Of a stretch of 64,000 bases of DNA, positions 7,896-14,578 are shown one piece after another. Each line of letters opens with the position of its first letter. The first letter of the stretch is position 1. The position numbers and the translations under genes are program-made. The stretch lies in the NCBI RefSeq assembly GCF_003350375.1, contig NZ_QQAR01000001.1, forward strand, positions 248,001-312,000, given 5' to 3'. The stretch is from Flavobacterium sp. AG291. Lineage in GTDB: Bacteria; Bacteroidota; Bacteroidia; Flavobacteriales; Flavobacteriaceae. Below the pieces are notes generated by a model. The model did not search any database. It saw only the letters and a list, made by a program, of their open reading frames with translations, and was not told where the DNA came from.

Positions 7896-8588
7896 TCAGT
7901 TTTTAATTTTAAACTCAAGGCCAAGTCCGCGGTAACTGTTGATTGCAATAGCATTGTCCTCTCCAAAATACTTTCTGAGCCTGCTGATGAATACATCCAT
8001 GCTACGGCCGGAGAAGAAGTCGTCGTTACCCCATACCTCAGTGAGTATATCTTCACGTTTAATCATACGGTTCCTGTTGGTAAACAAATAGCTTATAAGA
8101 TGGGCTTCTTTTTCAGTCAGGCGATGTAACAGATCGTTTATGGTCAGGGTATAATTGGCATTGTCAAACTTATATTGTCCTATTAGTATAATATTGTCAG
8201 CTGAAGGCTGGGAAGCAAAACTGCGTTGCGAACGCTTTAGTATGTTTGTAATTCGCAATATCAGTTCATCGGCTTCAAAAGGTTTTACTACATAATCATC
8301 AGCACCCAGTTTCAATCCTCTTATCTTGTCTTCTTTCATTCCTTTTGCTGTAAGGAAGATCAATGGGATTTCTGGCTTAATAGCAATTACTTTCTCTGCG
8401 AGGGTAAAACCGTCCATTTTGGGCATCATTACATCAAATACACATATGTCGGGACTTGTGTCAGGAAATAACGCTAATGCTTCGGCACCATCTTTGGCCC
8501 AGGTAACTGTGAATCCTGATATCTCCAGGTATTGCCTCAGGATGCTGGCATAATCAAAATCGTCTTCAGCTAATAGTATATGCTTCAT
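7896..8588 (-). CDS. OmpR-family response regulator (RprY-like)
   Basis: 230 residues. The receiver domain (1-~120) has the acidic pair at Asp9-Asp10, the phosphoacceptor Asp52 in CVFDVMMPKMDG, and Lys in the VVKPFEADE loop. A winged-helix DNA-binding domain fills the rest: LTEKEAHLISYLFTNRNRMIKREDIL and SRSMDVFISRLRKYFGEDNAIAINSYRGLGLEF. The ATG overlaps the kinase stop in ATGA (8585-8588), so the two are co-translated. OmpR-family regulators bind direct repeats at about 11-bp spacing, and such a set lies upstream at 10008-10035. The domain layout resembles Bacteroides RprY, but orthology is not proven. Confidence 0.93.
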   Translation of the reverse strand: MKHILLAEDDFDYASILRQYLEISGFTVTWAKDGAEALALFPDTSPDICVFDVMMPKMDGFTLAEKVIAIKPEIPLIFLTAKGMKEDKIRGLKLGADDYVVKPFEADELILRITNILKRSQRSFASQPSADNIILIGQYKFDNANYTLTINDLLHRLTEKEAHLISYLFTNRNRMIKREDILTEVWGNDDFFSGRSMDVFISRLRKYFGEDNAIAINSYRGLGLEFKIKN

Positions 8589-9937
8589 GGCTTGGGTATT
8601 GAAATTAAGAATTCAGCACCTTTGCCTTCATCACTGTTAACGGTTATATATCCCTTGTAGGCTTTTACAAGCTGCTGAACATAAAACAGTCCAAGTCCTA
8701 ATCCCTTAGATGTATGTATGTTTCCCTTCTGAACCCTGTAGAACTTTTCAAAAATTGCTTTTTGCTCTTTTTTAGCAATGCCAATGCCGTTGTCGTTTAC
8801 GCTTAATGTAACTTTATCATTGTCTTCCTTCAGGTTTATGGTAATGCAGTCGGCACCATATTTTACAGCATTATCAAGAAGATTAATGAGCATGGTCGAA
8901 AAGTGAAACCTGTCCATGCGAAATGTGGTAGCAGTTACATTGTTCTCTATTTTAATGTCTGGATGCGAAAGCATAAAGTCTTCTAAAATCTCATTTATGC
9001 AGTTCCGGTCAATATATTGTTCCCTTGCTGCGGTAATACTCCCTTCGGTTAGGGAAGCTTCAGTTACCTGTCCAAAGAGCTTTTGCATACGAATGTTTTG
9101 CCTGTCGATAATTTCGAGCGAATGCCTGAAATGTTCTTCGGTGAGCTCGCCTTCTTTTTTGCGGAGTGTCTTTACGGCTATATCAAGTGCGGCTATAGGC
9201 GTCTGAAACTCGTGGGTAATGTTATTTATGAAGTCGGTTTTTATCTCGGCTATCTTTTTCTGGGTGATAAGATTCTTTATAGACAGGTAAAAGAGGATTA
9301 CTACAAAACTTAGCAACACAACTGAAAAAATAAGTAGCCCTGCCATCTTAATATACACCTGACGTTCCCAGTTGGCAATGCTGTAATAACGTTGCGATAC
9401 CACTTCAAAAGTATAATTGGTCTTTTTTAGTGAGCTGTCAGTATATTTACCATCACGCCATGTAGATTGTGATGCTGCAGTTTCGGGCGTTCTTGCTTCG
9501 TTATTACCGTAAAGCATCAGTTTTCCTTTAAATATTGTATCCGGTATTTTACTGCCTTCCCTAAATAGTACTATCGTTTTAAGATAGTCGATATAATTTA
9601 CTTCATATTCTTCAAATATCTTATTGCTATTGACATATTTACCCATAATGCCGGAAAGTGAATCGGCAACCTTAGTAATCATATCCTCATATTCGTCTTT
9701 GCTTGCTTTTTGATTGTAATAATCTTCGATGAACTTACCAGTGCGAATCATCCATACGCTATTAAGGGTGTCCAGTTTTCCTGAAGTTTCCAGAGCAAGG
9801 AACTGACTGGTTATTTCGGCGTTAGCCTCCTTGGCTTTAAGCTTATAGGTGTTATAAATAAAATAGCCCTGTATTACGGCAAGAGCCGATACAGTAACAA
9901 TGCATCCGATGATAAGGAAAAGAATCTTTCGTTTCAT
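8585..9937 (-). CDS. sensor histidine kinase (RprX-like)
   Basis: 450 residues from the ATG at 9937. The ATG at 9958 would fall at the predicted transcription start. Membrane helices at ~5-30 and ~196-220 flank a periplasmic sensor region of about 165 residues. The HisKA box is NNITHEFQTPIAALDIAVK with phospho-His242. The ATPase domain has LLDNAVKYGAD (N box), DNGIGI (G1) and GLGLGLFYV (G2). It is the first gene of an operon with the response regulator and is divergent from an outer-membrane barrel gene. The signal sensed is unknown. Confidence 0.93.
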   Translation of the reverse strand: MKRKILFLIIGCIVTVSALAVIQGYFIYNTYKLKAKEANAEITSQFLALETSGKLDTLNSVWMIRTGKFIEDYYNQKASKDEYEDMITKVADSLSGIMGKYVNSNKIFEEYEVNYIDYLKTIVLFREGSKIPDTIFKGKLMLYGNNEARTPETAASQSTWRDGKYTDSSLKKTNYTFEVVSQRYYSIANWERQVYIKMAGLLIFSVVLLSFVVILFYLSIKNLITQKKIAEIKTDFINNITHEFQTPIAALDIAVKTLRKKEGELTEEHFRHSLEIIDRQNIRMQKLFGQVTEASLTEGSITAAREQYIDRNCINEILEDFMLSHPDIKIENNVTATTFRMDRFHFSTMLINLLDNAVKYGADCITINLKEDNDKVTLSVNDNGIGIAKKEQKAIFEKFYRVQKGNIHTSKGLGLGLFYVQQLVKAYKGYITVNSDEGKGAEFLISIPKP

Positions 9938-9962
9938 ACTAAGGTATACTATCTGCAAGATA

Positions 9963-9970
9963 CAAAACTA
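9963..9970 (-). promoter_or_regulatory. -7 element of the histidine kinase operon
   Basis: On the reverse strand TAGTTTTG, an exact TANNTTTG match, 25 bp before the ATG at 9937. Confidence 0.5.
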
Positions 9971-10007
9971 AGGTTTTCCTTATTCCGATGGTAAGTGAAT
10001 ACCCCCA

Positions 10008-10035
10008 TTAACCTGTCGTTAACCTAGCATTAACC
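10008..10035. promoter_or_regulatory. three TTAACC direct repeats, 11-bp period (response-regulator operator candidate)
   Basis: TTAACC occurs at 10008-10013, 10019-10024 and 10030-10035, exactly one DNA helical turn apart. OmpR/PhoB-type regulators bind such phased direct repeats as head-to-tail dimers. The array lies between the kinase start and the barrel gene start, 38 bp behind the reverse-strand -7 box and 21 bp ahead of a near-consensus forward -7 (10057-10064, GAGCTTTG), a good place for activation of the barrel gene. Confidence 0.65.
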
Positions 10036-10086
10036 ATAAAGGTGAGAACATTTACTGAGCTTTGCGGTAATCATCAAATCATCATC

Positions 10087-12507
10087 ATGGGTTCAATCAT
10101 CAACAAAAAACGTTTGTTTTCATTTTTAATCACTTTCATTTCACTTGCCTGTGCGGCGCAGAACCCCGCCGTATCGGGTAAAGTAATAGATACCAACAAA
10201 CAGCCGGTTGCATTTGCCAATGTAGTCCTGAAAGCAGTAGTAAAAGATAGTACTTTTATGAGGACATCATTTACAGATGAGAATGGCCATTTTGAAATTG
10301 CATCCGATCCAGATCAGAAAGAATATACATTAGAGATAAACACTATAGGTTACGAGAGTTATAGTGCCGCACTTGAGATAACAGCAAATTTGAAACTGCC
10401 GGATATTGTGCTTCAGGCATCGGCTAAAGAGCTTGATGGTGTAGTGATAGATCAAAAAAGGCCTGTGGTAACACGTAAGATAGACCGTCTTGAGTTTGAT
10501 GTTGAGAATTCTATCCTGTCATCAGATAATGCATGGGAAATAGTTAAGAAAACTCCGGGAGTGATTGCTTCGAGCGACGGACTTTCCATTCGCGGAAGCA
10601 GCGGTATACTGGTTACCATAAACGACAAGAAAGTATATCTTACCGGAACGGAGCTCAAAAATCTTCTTGAAAATACTGATGGCAGCAATATAAAATCGGT
10701 TGAGGTAATCACAACACCACCTGCTAAATATGAAGCCCAGGGTAGTGCCGTACTGAACATCAAAATGAAAAAGAATATTGGAGGGGGCTATAAAGGTATG
10801 GCAACGGGAGCCTATGTGCAGTCGATGTATCCTAAAGGTGTGGTCGCAACCAACCATTATTATAAAGGTAAGAAGCTTACGGTTTTTGGTGGGTACATGT
10901 TTGGGTCGGGGCATTATTATGGCGAAAGCAAAGGTGATGTAAAATACTTTGATGCCAATGGCGATGTCTCATCTACATGGAAGAGTATAGAAAAATCGAA
11001 TTACCGTGCAAAACAGCAAAACAGCTATAACATAACTGCTGAATATACCATCGATTCACTTAATACCTTTTCGGCAGGATTTAACGGTTTTCAAAGTCTT
11101 AAGAGCACTGCGCTTGTAGATACGCCAACCTATATTTACAATTCATCAGGGCAGCTTGACTCATTGTTTACCAGCCATAATCATAGGGACTATCCGGAAA
11201 AGAACAGTACTTTTACAGGGTCTTTTGAGCATAAGTTTAATGCTACGCACATGTTGGTTCTTTCGTCTGATTATACTTCATATTACACCAATCAGGATCA
11301 GGATATAAATACGGCTTTTTCACTGCCCGATGCTGCGCCATACAGACAGCAGGATATCCAGAGTGATGACACCCGACGTATCGATTTGTTATCCGTTCAG
11401 GCGGATTATAACGGACAGGTAGGCACTACCAGAATTGAAGGAGGAATGCGTTATGGTAAGGTTGATGCTGAAAATAACTTTGATTACTATAGCGAAATTG
11501 ATGGTGTACCGGTTCCGGGCAACCTCTCGAACATGTTTTTGTATGATGAAACCATCATGGCCGGTTATATTGGTGCCGACAGGGAATTTGGTAAATGGGG
11601 CTTTAAGCTGGGACTTCGTGGCGAACATACTAAGCTTGAGGGCGATCTGGAAACTACCGGAGAGGTAAACAGTCAGAACTACTTCAAGTTATTTCCGTCG
11701 GCGTATGCGCTTTATAAAGCTTCTGACAATCATCAGATAGGTTTCTCGTATGGCAAGCGCATCATAAGGCCACAGTATGGTATGCTTAATCCGTTCAGGT
11801 CCTACAGTACCCCTTTTTCGTATACAACAGGAAATCCGCAGCTGCAGCCTACTATAGCCCATAATTTTGGGCTGCAGTATACGCTAAAAGGCAAGTATAT
11901 GTTTGGTGCGTTTTACCGTTACGAAAAAGATCCTTTTGCTAATATTACCTATCAGGACTATGCAACCAGCACCATAATAACAGAGTATACCAACATCAGC
12001 AGCAATACATCAGTGGGAGCTGAATTTAACACTAATGTAGAATTGTTTCCGTGGTGGGAAGCAGGGACTTTTTTAACGGCAGGATATCAGCAAAACAGTT
12101 TTCAGGGAGCAGATGGAACTATTCGGGAAATAGACAGGTGGACATTTTACGGCAATACTAATAACCGTTTTATGCTGAATAAAAAGAAGGACTTCTTTGC
12201 AGAGCTTAGTTTCTTTTACTCATCAGCAACTGTATATGGAGCTTACAAATTAGGAGATATTTCGAGTCTCTCTATAAGTTTCAGGAAACGATTCTGGAAG
12301 GAAAACGGCGAAATTTCGCTTATATTCTCTGATATTTATAGAGGGGAGCGCCAAACTACCACTACAAGTTATGCCAATCAGTACAGTAGCTACAGGTCTT
12401 ATGGTGATACACAAAGCTTCAGGATCCAGTTCAGGTACCGTTTTGGTAACCAGAAATTACAGGATGGAAAAGCTGTACAAAAAACCGAAGAGCAAAACCG
12501 TTTATAA
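10087..12507 (+). CDS. outer-membrane beta-barrel family protein (OMP_b-brl_3 type, TonB-receptor-like)
   Basis: 806 residues from the ATG at 10087 (MGSIINKKRLFSF), which gives a clean signal peptide ending at CAAQ. An earlier ATG at 10042 would add 15 polar residues. Domain order: carboxypeptidase-regulatory-like domain (SGKVIDTNKQPVAFANVVL), a plug-like region with IRGSSGILVTINDKKVYLTG and VEVITTPPAKYEAQGSAVLNI, then a long barrel. The C-terminus is polar after the last strand (RIQFRYRFG). This branch lacks a clear TonB box, and its transported substrate is unknown. It is divergent from a two-component system and is the probable target of that system. Confidence 0.85.
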   Translation: MGSIINKKRLFSFLITFISLACAAQNPAVSGKVIDTNKQPVAFANVVLKAVVKDSTFMRTSFTDENGHFEIASDPDQKEYTLEINTIGYESYSAALEITANLKLPDIVLQASAKELDGVVIDQKRPVVTRKIDRLEFDVENSILSSDNAWEIVKKTPGVIASSDGLSIRGSSGILVTINDKKVYLTGTELKNLLENTDGSNIKSVEVITTPPAKYEAQGSAVLNIKMKKNIGGGYKGMATGAYVQSMYPKGVVATNHYYKGKKLTVFGGYMFGSGHYYGESKGDVKYFDANGDVSSTWKSIEKSNYRAKQQNSYNITAEYTIDSLNTFSAGFNGFQSLKSTALVDTPTYIYNSSGQLDSLFTSHNHRDYPEKNSTFTGSFEHKFNATHMLVLSSDYTSYYTNQDQDINTAFSLPDAAPYRQQDIQSDDTRRIDLLSVQADYNGQVGTTRIEGGMRYGKVDAENNFDYYSEIDGVPVPGNLSNMFLYDETIMAGYIGADREFGKWGFKLGLRGEHTKLEGDLETTGEVNSQNYFKLFPSAYALYKASDNHQIGFSYGKRIIRPQYGMLNPFRSYSTPFSYTTGNPQLQPTIAHNFGLQYTLKGKYMFGAFYRYEKDPFANITYQDYATSTIITEYTNISSNTSVGAEFNTNVELFPWWEAGTFLTAGYQQNSFQGADGTIREIDRWTFYGNTNNRFMLNKKKDFFAELSFFYSSATVYGAYKLGDISSLSISFRKRFWKENGEISLIFSDIYRGERQTTTTSYANQYSSYRSYGDTQSFRIQFRYRFGNQKLQDGKAVQKTEEQNRL

Positions 12508-12528
12508 ACAATAACGTTTGAGTTAGTT

Positions 12529-12564
12529 GTCCTGCCCCGTCATTATTGGCGGGACAGGACTTTT
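12529..12564 (+). terminator. terminator of the outer-membrane barrel gene
   Basis: GTCCTGCCCCG (12529-12539) pairs with CGGGACAGGAC (12550-12560) with one mismatch, and is followed by TTTT. It separates the barrel gene from the riboswitch promoter. Confidence 0.8.
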
Positions 12565-12581
12565 GTATAGATTATTGTTGG

Positions 12582-12589
12582 TATATTTG
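12582..12589 (+). promoter_or_regulatory. -7 promoter element of the cobalamin riboswitch transcript
   Basis: TATATTTG, an exact TANNTTTG match, with a TTG at 12563-12565 16 bp upstream as a possible -33. Transcription would start near 12595, about 30 bp before the aptamer. Confidence 0.6.
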
Positions 12590-12627
12590 CAGCCATAAGT
12601 TCTTTACTTAATTTCTTTTCAAACAGG

Positions 12628-12792
12628 AATGGTTTTCGGCAATAGCCGGAATGAAAAGGGAATCGTGTGCAAATCACGAACTGTCGCGCAACTGTAAATG
12701 CCACACCACAGTTTTTACTACTCATGTCCACTGTTCGCAATAGGCGGATGGGAAGGACCGTAAAAACGGCATAAGTCAGGAGACCTGCCATT
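12628..12792 (+). promoter_or_regulatory. cobalamin (B12) riboswitch aptamer
   Basis: The conserved core is readable in order: AATGG closing stem (12628-12632) paired with CCATT (12788-12792), CGGCAATAGCCGG hairpin, AAAAGGGAATCGTGTGCAAA with the partner ATCACGAA, the GCGCAACTGTAAATG block, CCACTGTTCGC, GGATGGGAAGGACC, and the B12-box end GTCAGGAGACCTGCC. This is the standard class-I cobalamin aptamer arrangement, so binding of adenosyl- or another cobalamin should lower expression of what follows. The first full gene downstream is a fabH-type synthase at 13074, which is not a usual B12 target. Confidence 0.93.
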
Positions 12793-12801
12793 ACTTACTT
12801 G

Positions 12802-12886
12802 ACAATGCTTTCGCGGTTTGAAGCAATTGGTTTTCGGTTATTTCATGGTATTCCCGTGCCCGAACCTAAGCTTCTTAAGGCATTGT
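12802..12886 (+). promoter_or_regulatory. large hairpin after the riboswitch, probable expression platform
   Basis: Three nested stems: ACAATGC (12802-12808) with GCATTGT (12880-12886), GAAGC (12820-12824) with GCTTC (12870-12874), and inside them GGTT..CGG with CCGAACC. It lies 10 bp after the aptamer and before a T-rich stretch (12911-12930). Without folding it is not clear whether it acts on termination or on translation. Confidence 0.5.
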
Positions 12887-12941
12887 GAAATGGGCAAAAG
12901 GGCTTTTAACTAATTTATTAATTTTTTAAAAGCAAGTAAAC

Positions 12942-13022
12942 ATGAGACACATTCAGAAATGTTACTTTGGTGAACGCCTGAGTCCTAAAGCAACATTTGC
13001 CGTAGTAACGGCATCGGGTTAG
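12942..13022 (+). CDS. 26-residue leader ORF between B12 riboswitch and fabH
   Basis: ATG at 12942 and TAG at 13020-13022 give MRHIQKCYFGERLSPKATFA followed by VVTASG. It is preceded by an A/T-rich stretch like those in front of other genes here, and ends 51 bp before fabH. It may be a leader peptide whose translation is the riboswitch read-out, or the stump of a lost B12-regulated gene. A GCCGT-ACGGC hairpin (about 12999-13012) falls in its last codons. If the TAG were read through, the frame would continue SGKTIAA and stop at TAA. Confidence 0.35.
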   Translation: MRHIQKCYFGERLSPKATFAVVTASG

Positions 13023-13073
13023 TCGGGCAAAACAATTGCGGCCTAAGGCTTACTTATTTACCAATTTAATTTT

Positions 13074-14078
13074 ATGAATACCAAAATGAATGCAGCAATT
13101 ACTGCTGTTGGTGGTTATGTACCCCAAACCATACTTGATAATGCCACTCTGGAGAAGATGGTAGATACATCAGACGAATGGATTATTACCCGAACCGGAA
13201 TAAAAGAACGCAGAATACTCGAACCGGGCAAAGCAACTTCAGATATGGCTGCTTTTGCAATACAAAACCTGCTTGAGAATTCAGGAGTAGACCCAGAAGA
13301 AATAGAAGTACTTATACTGGCTACTTCTACACCTGATACGATACTTTCGCCTACTGCACCGCTTGCCTGTGTAAAAGCAGGTCTTAAAAATGCCTGGGGT
13401 TTTGACCTGAATGCTGCCTGTAGTGGGTTTTTATACGCGCTTTCCGTAGCAGCGTCACTTGTAGAGAGCGGCAGGCATAAAAAAGTACTTTTAGTTGGAG
13501 CCGACAAAATGAGTGCTATTGTAAACTACGAAGACCGTAATACCTGTGTGCTTTTTGGAGATGGGGCAGGAGCGGTATTACTGGAACCTGCTCAGGACGG
13601 GACAGGAGTTTTAGATACAGTCTATAAATCTGACGGAAGCGGTATACAGTTTCTTTCGGTTCCGGCAGGAGGATCGGCAGAGGGAACAGGTCAGCAGACA
13701 CTCGATGAGAAAAGACATTATGTACAACAGGATGGGCGCACAGTGTTTAAGAACGCCATAAATGGTATGACTACAGCCAGCAATGAACTTTTGCAAAAGC
13801 TGAACCTTTCTACCGAAACTATAGACTGGGTAGTGCCACATCAGGCGAACCTGCGTATTATCGATTCAGTTGGTCAAAACCTTGGTATTCCTAAACAAAA
13901 GATAAAGGTAAATATTGAGCGCTATGGCAACACGACGGCAGCGACATTGCCGCTTTGCCTGTGGGATTTTCATAATGATTTTAAACCCGGCGATAAAATA
14001 TTGCTTACCGCTTTTGGTGCCGGATTCACATGGGGGAGTACCTGCGTAGTGTGGGGAAACCTTAGAAACAATAACTAA
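13074..14078 (+). CDS. fabH: beta-ketoacyl-ACP synthase III family protein
   Basis: 334 residues. KAS III condenses an acyl-CoA primer with malonyl-ACP to start fatty-acid synthesis; relatives use other acyl substrates. The thiolase-fold triad is complete: Cys116 in DLNAACSGFLYAL, His256 in VVPHQANLRI, Asn286 in IERYGNTTAA. The C-terminal LLTAFGAGFTWGSTCVVWG is typical. It is not next to plsX, rpmF or accB, the usual neighbours of the housekeeping fabH, so it may be a second copy. It is the first full gene after a cobalamin riboswitch and is followed 2 bp later by a thioesterase. Family firm; precise substrate open. Confidence 0.9.
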   Translation: MNTKMNAAITAVGGYVPQTILDNATLEKMVDTSDEWIITRTGIKERRILEPGKATSDMAAFAIQNLLENSGVDPEEIEVLILATSTPDTILSPTAPLACVKAGLKNAWGFDLNAACSGFLYALSVAASLVESGRHKKVLLVGADKMSAIVNYEDRNTCVLFGDGAGAVLLEPAQDGTGVLDTVYKSDGSGIQFLSVPAGGSAEGTGQQTLDEKRHYVQQDGRTVFKNAINGMTTASNELLQKLNLSTETIDWVVPHQANLRIIDSVGQNLGIPKQKIKVNIERYGNTTAATLPLCLWDFHNDFKPGDKILLTAFGAGFTWGSTCVVWGNLRNNN

Positions 14079-14080
14079 TA

Positions 14081-14467
14081 ATGACTTTACAAGAAAAAAT
14101 AGACGCTGCTCAAACACACATTTTTAAAGCAATATTTCCTAATACAACCAATCATTACGATACGCTCTTTGGAGGTATGGCCATGCATCTTATGGATGAG
14201 GTAGCCTTTATTACCGCTACACGTTTCAGCAGACAACGAATGGTTACCGTGAGCAGTGACCGTATCGACTTTAAAAAGCCAATACCGGCGGGTACTTTTG
14301 CTGAATTGATAGGCAAGGTTACACATATTGGTAATACCAGTCTTAAGGTACATGTTGAGATATATGTCGAGAATATGTATTCTGATAACAGGGAAAAAGC
14401 CATAACAGGCGATTTTACTTTTGTGGCTATTAATGAACAGAAAGAACCAATCCCAATTAATAAGTAA
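14081..14467 (+). CDS. hotdog-fold acyl-CoA thioesterase (YciA-like)
   Basis: 128 residues. HYDTLFGGMAMHLMDEVAFITATRF carries the catalytic Asp region of the single-domain acyl-CoA hydrolases (FGGxxxxxMDE). VTVSSDRIDFKKPIPAGTFAELIGKV completes the pattern. It should hydrolyse acyl-CoA to acid and CoA in the cytoplasm as an oligomer. It starts 2 bp after fabH, so the two form one operon under the riboswitch promoter. Together they suggest an acyl-chain handling unit. Confidence 0.88.
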   Translation: MTLQEKIDAAQTHIFKAIFPNTTNHYDTLFGGMAMHLMDEVAFITATRFSRQRMVTVSSDRIDFKKPIPAGTFAELIGKVTHIGNTSLKVHVEIYVENMYSDNREKAITGDFTFVAINEQKEPIPINK

Positions 14468-14482
14468 CCTGTTCCCTTTTTA

Positions 14483-14550
14483 TCATTGCGGGGAAGTATA
14501 GCACGGTAATCTCAAGGATTGTCGCGTTACGTTCACTTCACTCGCAATGA
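14483..14550. repeat. REP-like imperfect palindrome
   Basis: Ends TCATTGCG (14483-14490) and CGCAATGA (14543-14550) are exact inverted copies, with inner AATC..GATT pairing around 14508-14521. The TCATTGCG...CGCAATGA framework with an internal AATCTCAAGGATT resembles short dispersed intergenic palindromes of Bacteroidota. Only one copy is in this window. It lies between the convergent thioesterase and TonB-receptor genes. Confidence 0.5.
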
Positions 14551-14562
14551 TTAAAAATTATT

Positions 14563-14578
14563 CCTGTTTTAAAACAGG
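14563..14578 (-). terminator. perfect 16-bp palindrome at the 3' end of the TonB receptor gene
   Basis: CCTGTTTT followed by its exact complement AAAACAGG. It covers the stop codon of the reverse gene and is followed on that strand by AATAATTTTT. A weak terminator is the simplest reading. Confidence 0.4.

Noticed and set aside
12543..12791. 82-codon ORF antisense to the cobalamin riboswitch
   Set aside because: The strand opposite is a highly conserved RNA element; the ORF is a by-product of that sequence and has no recognisable protein features.
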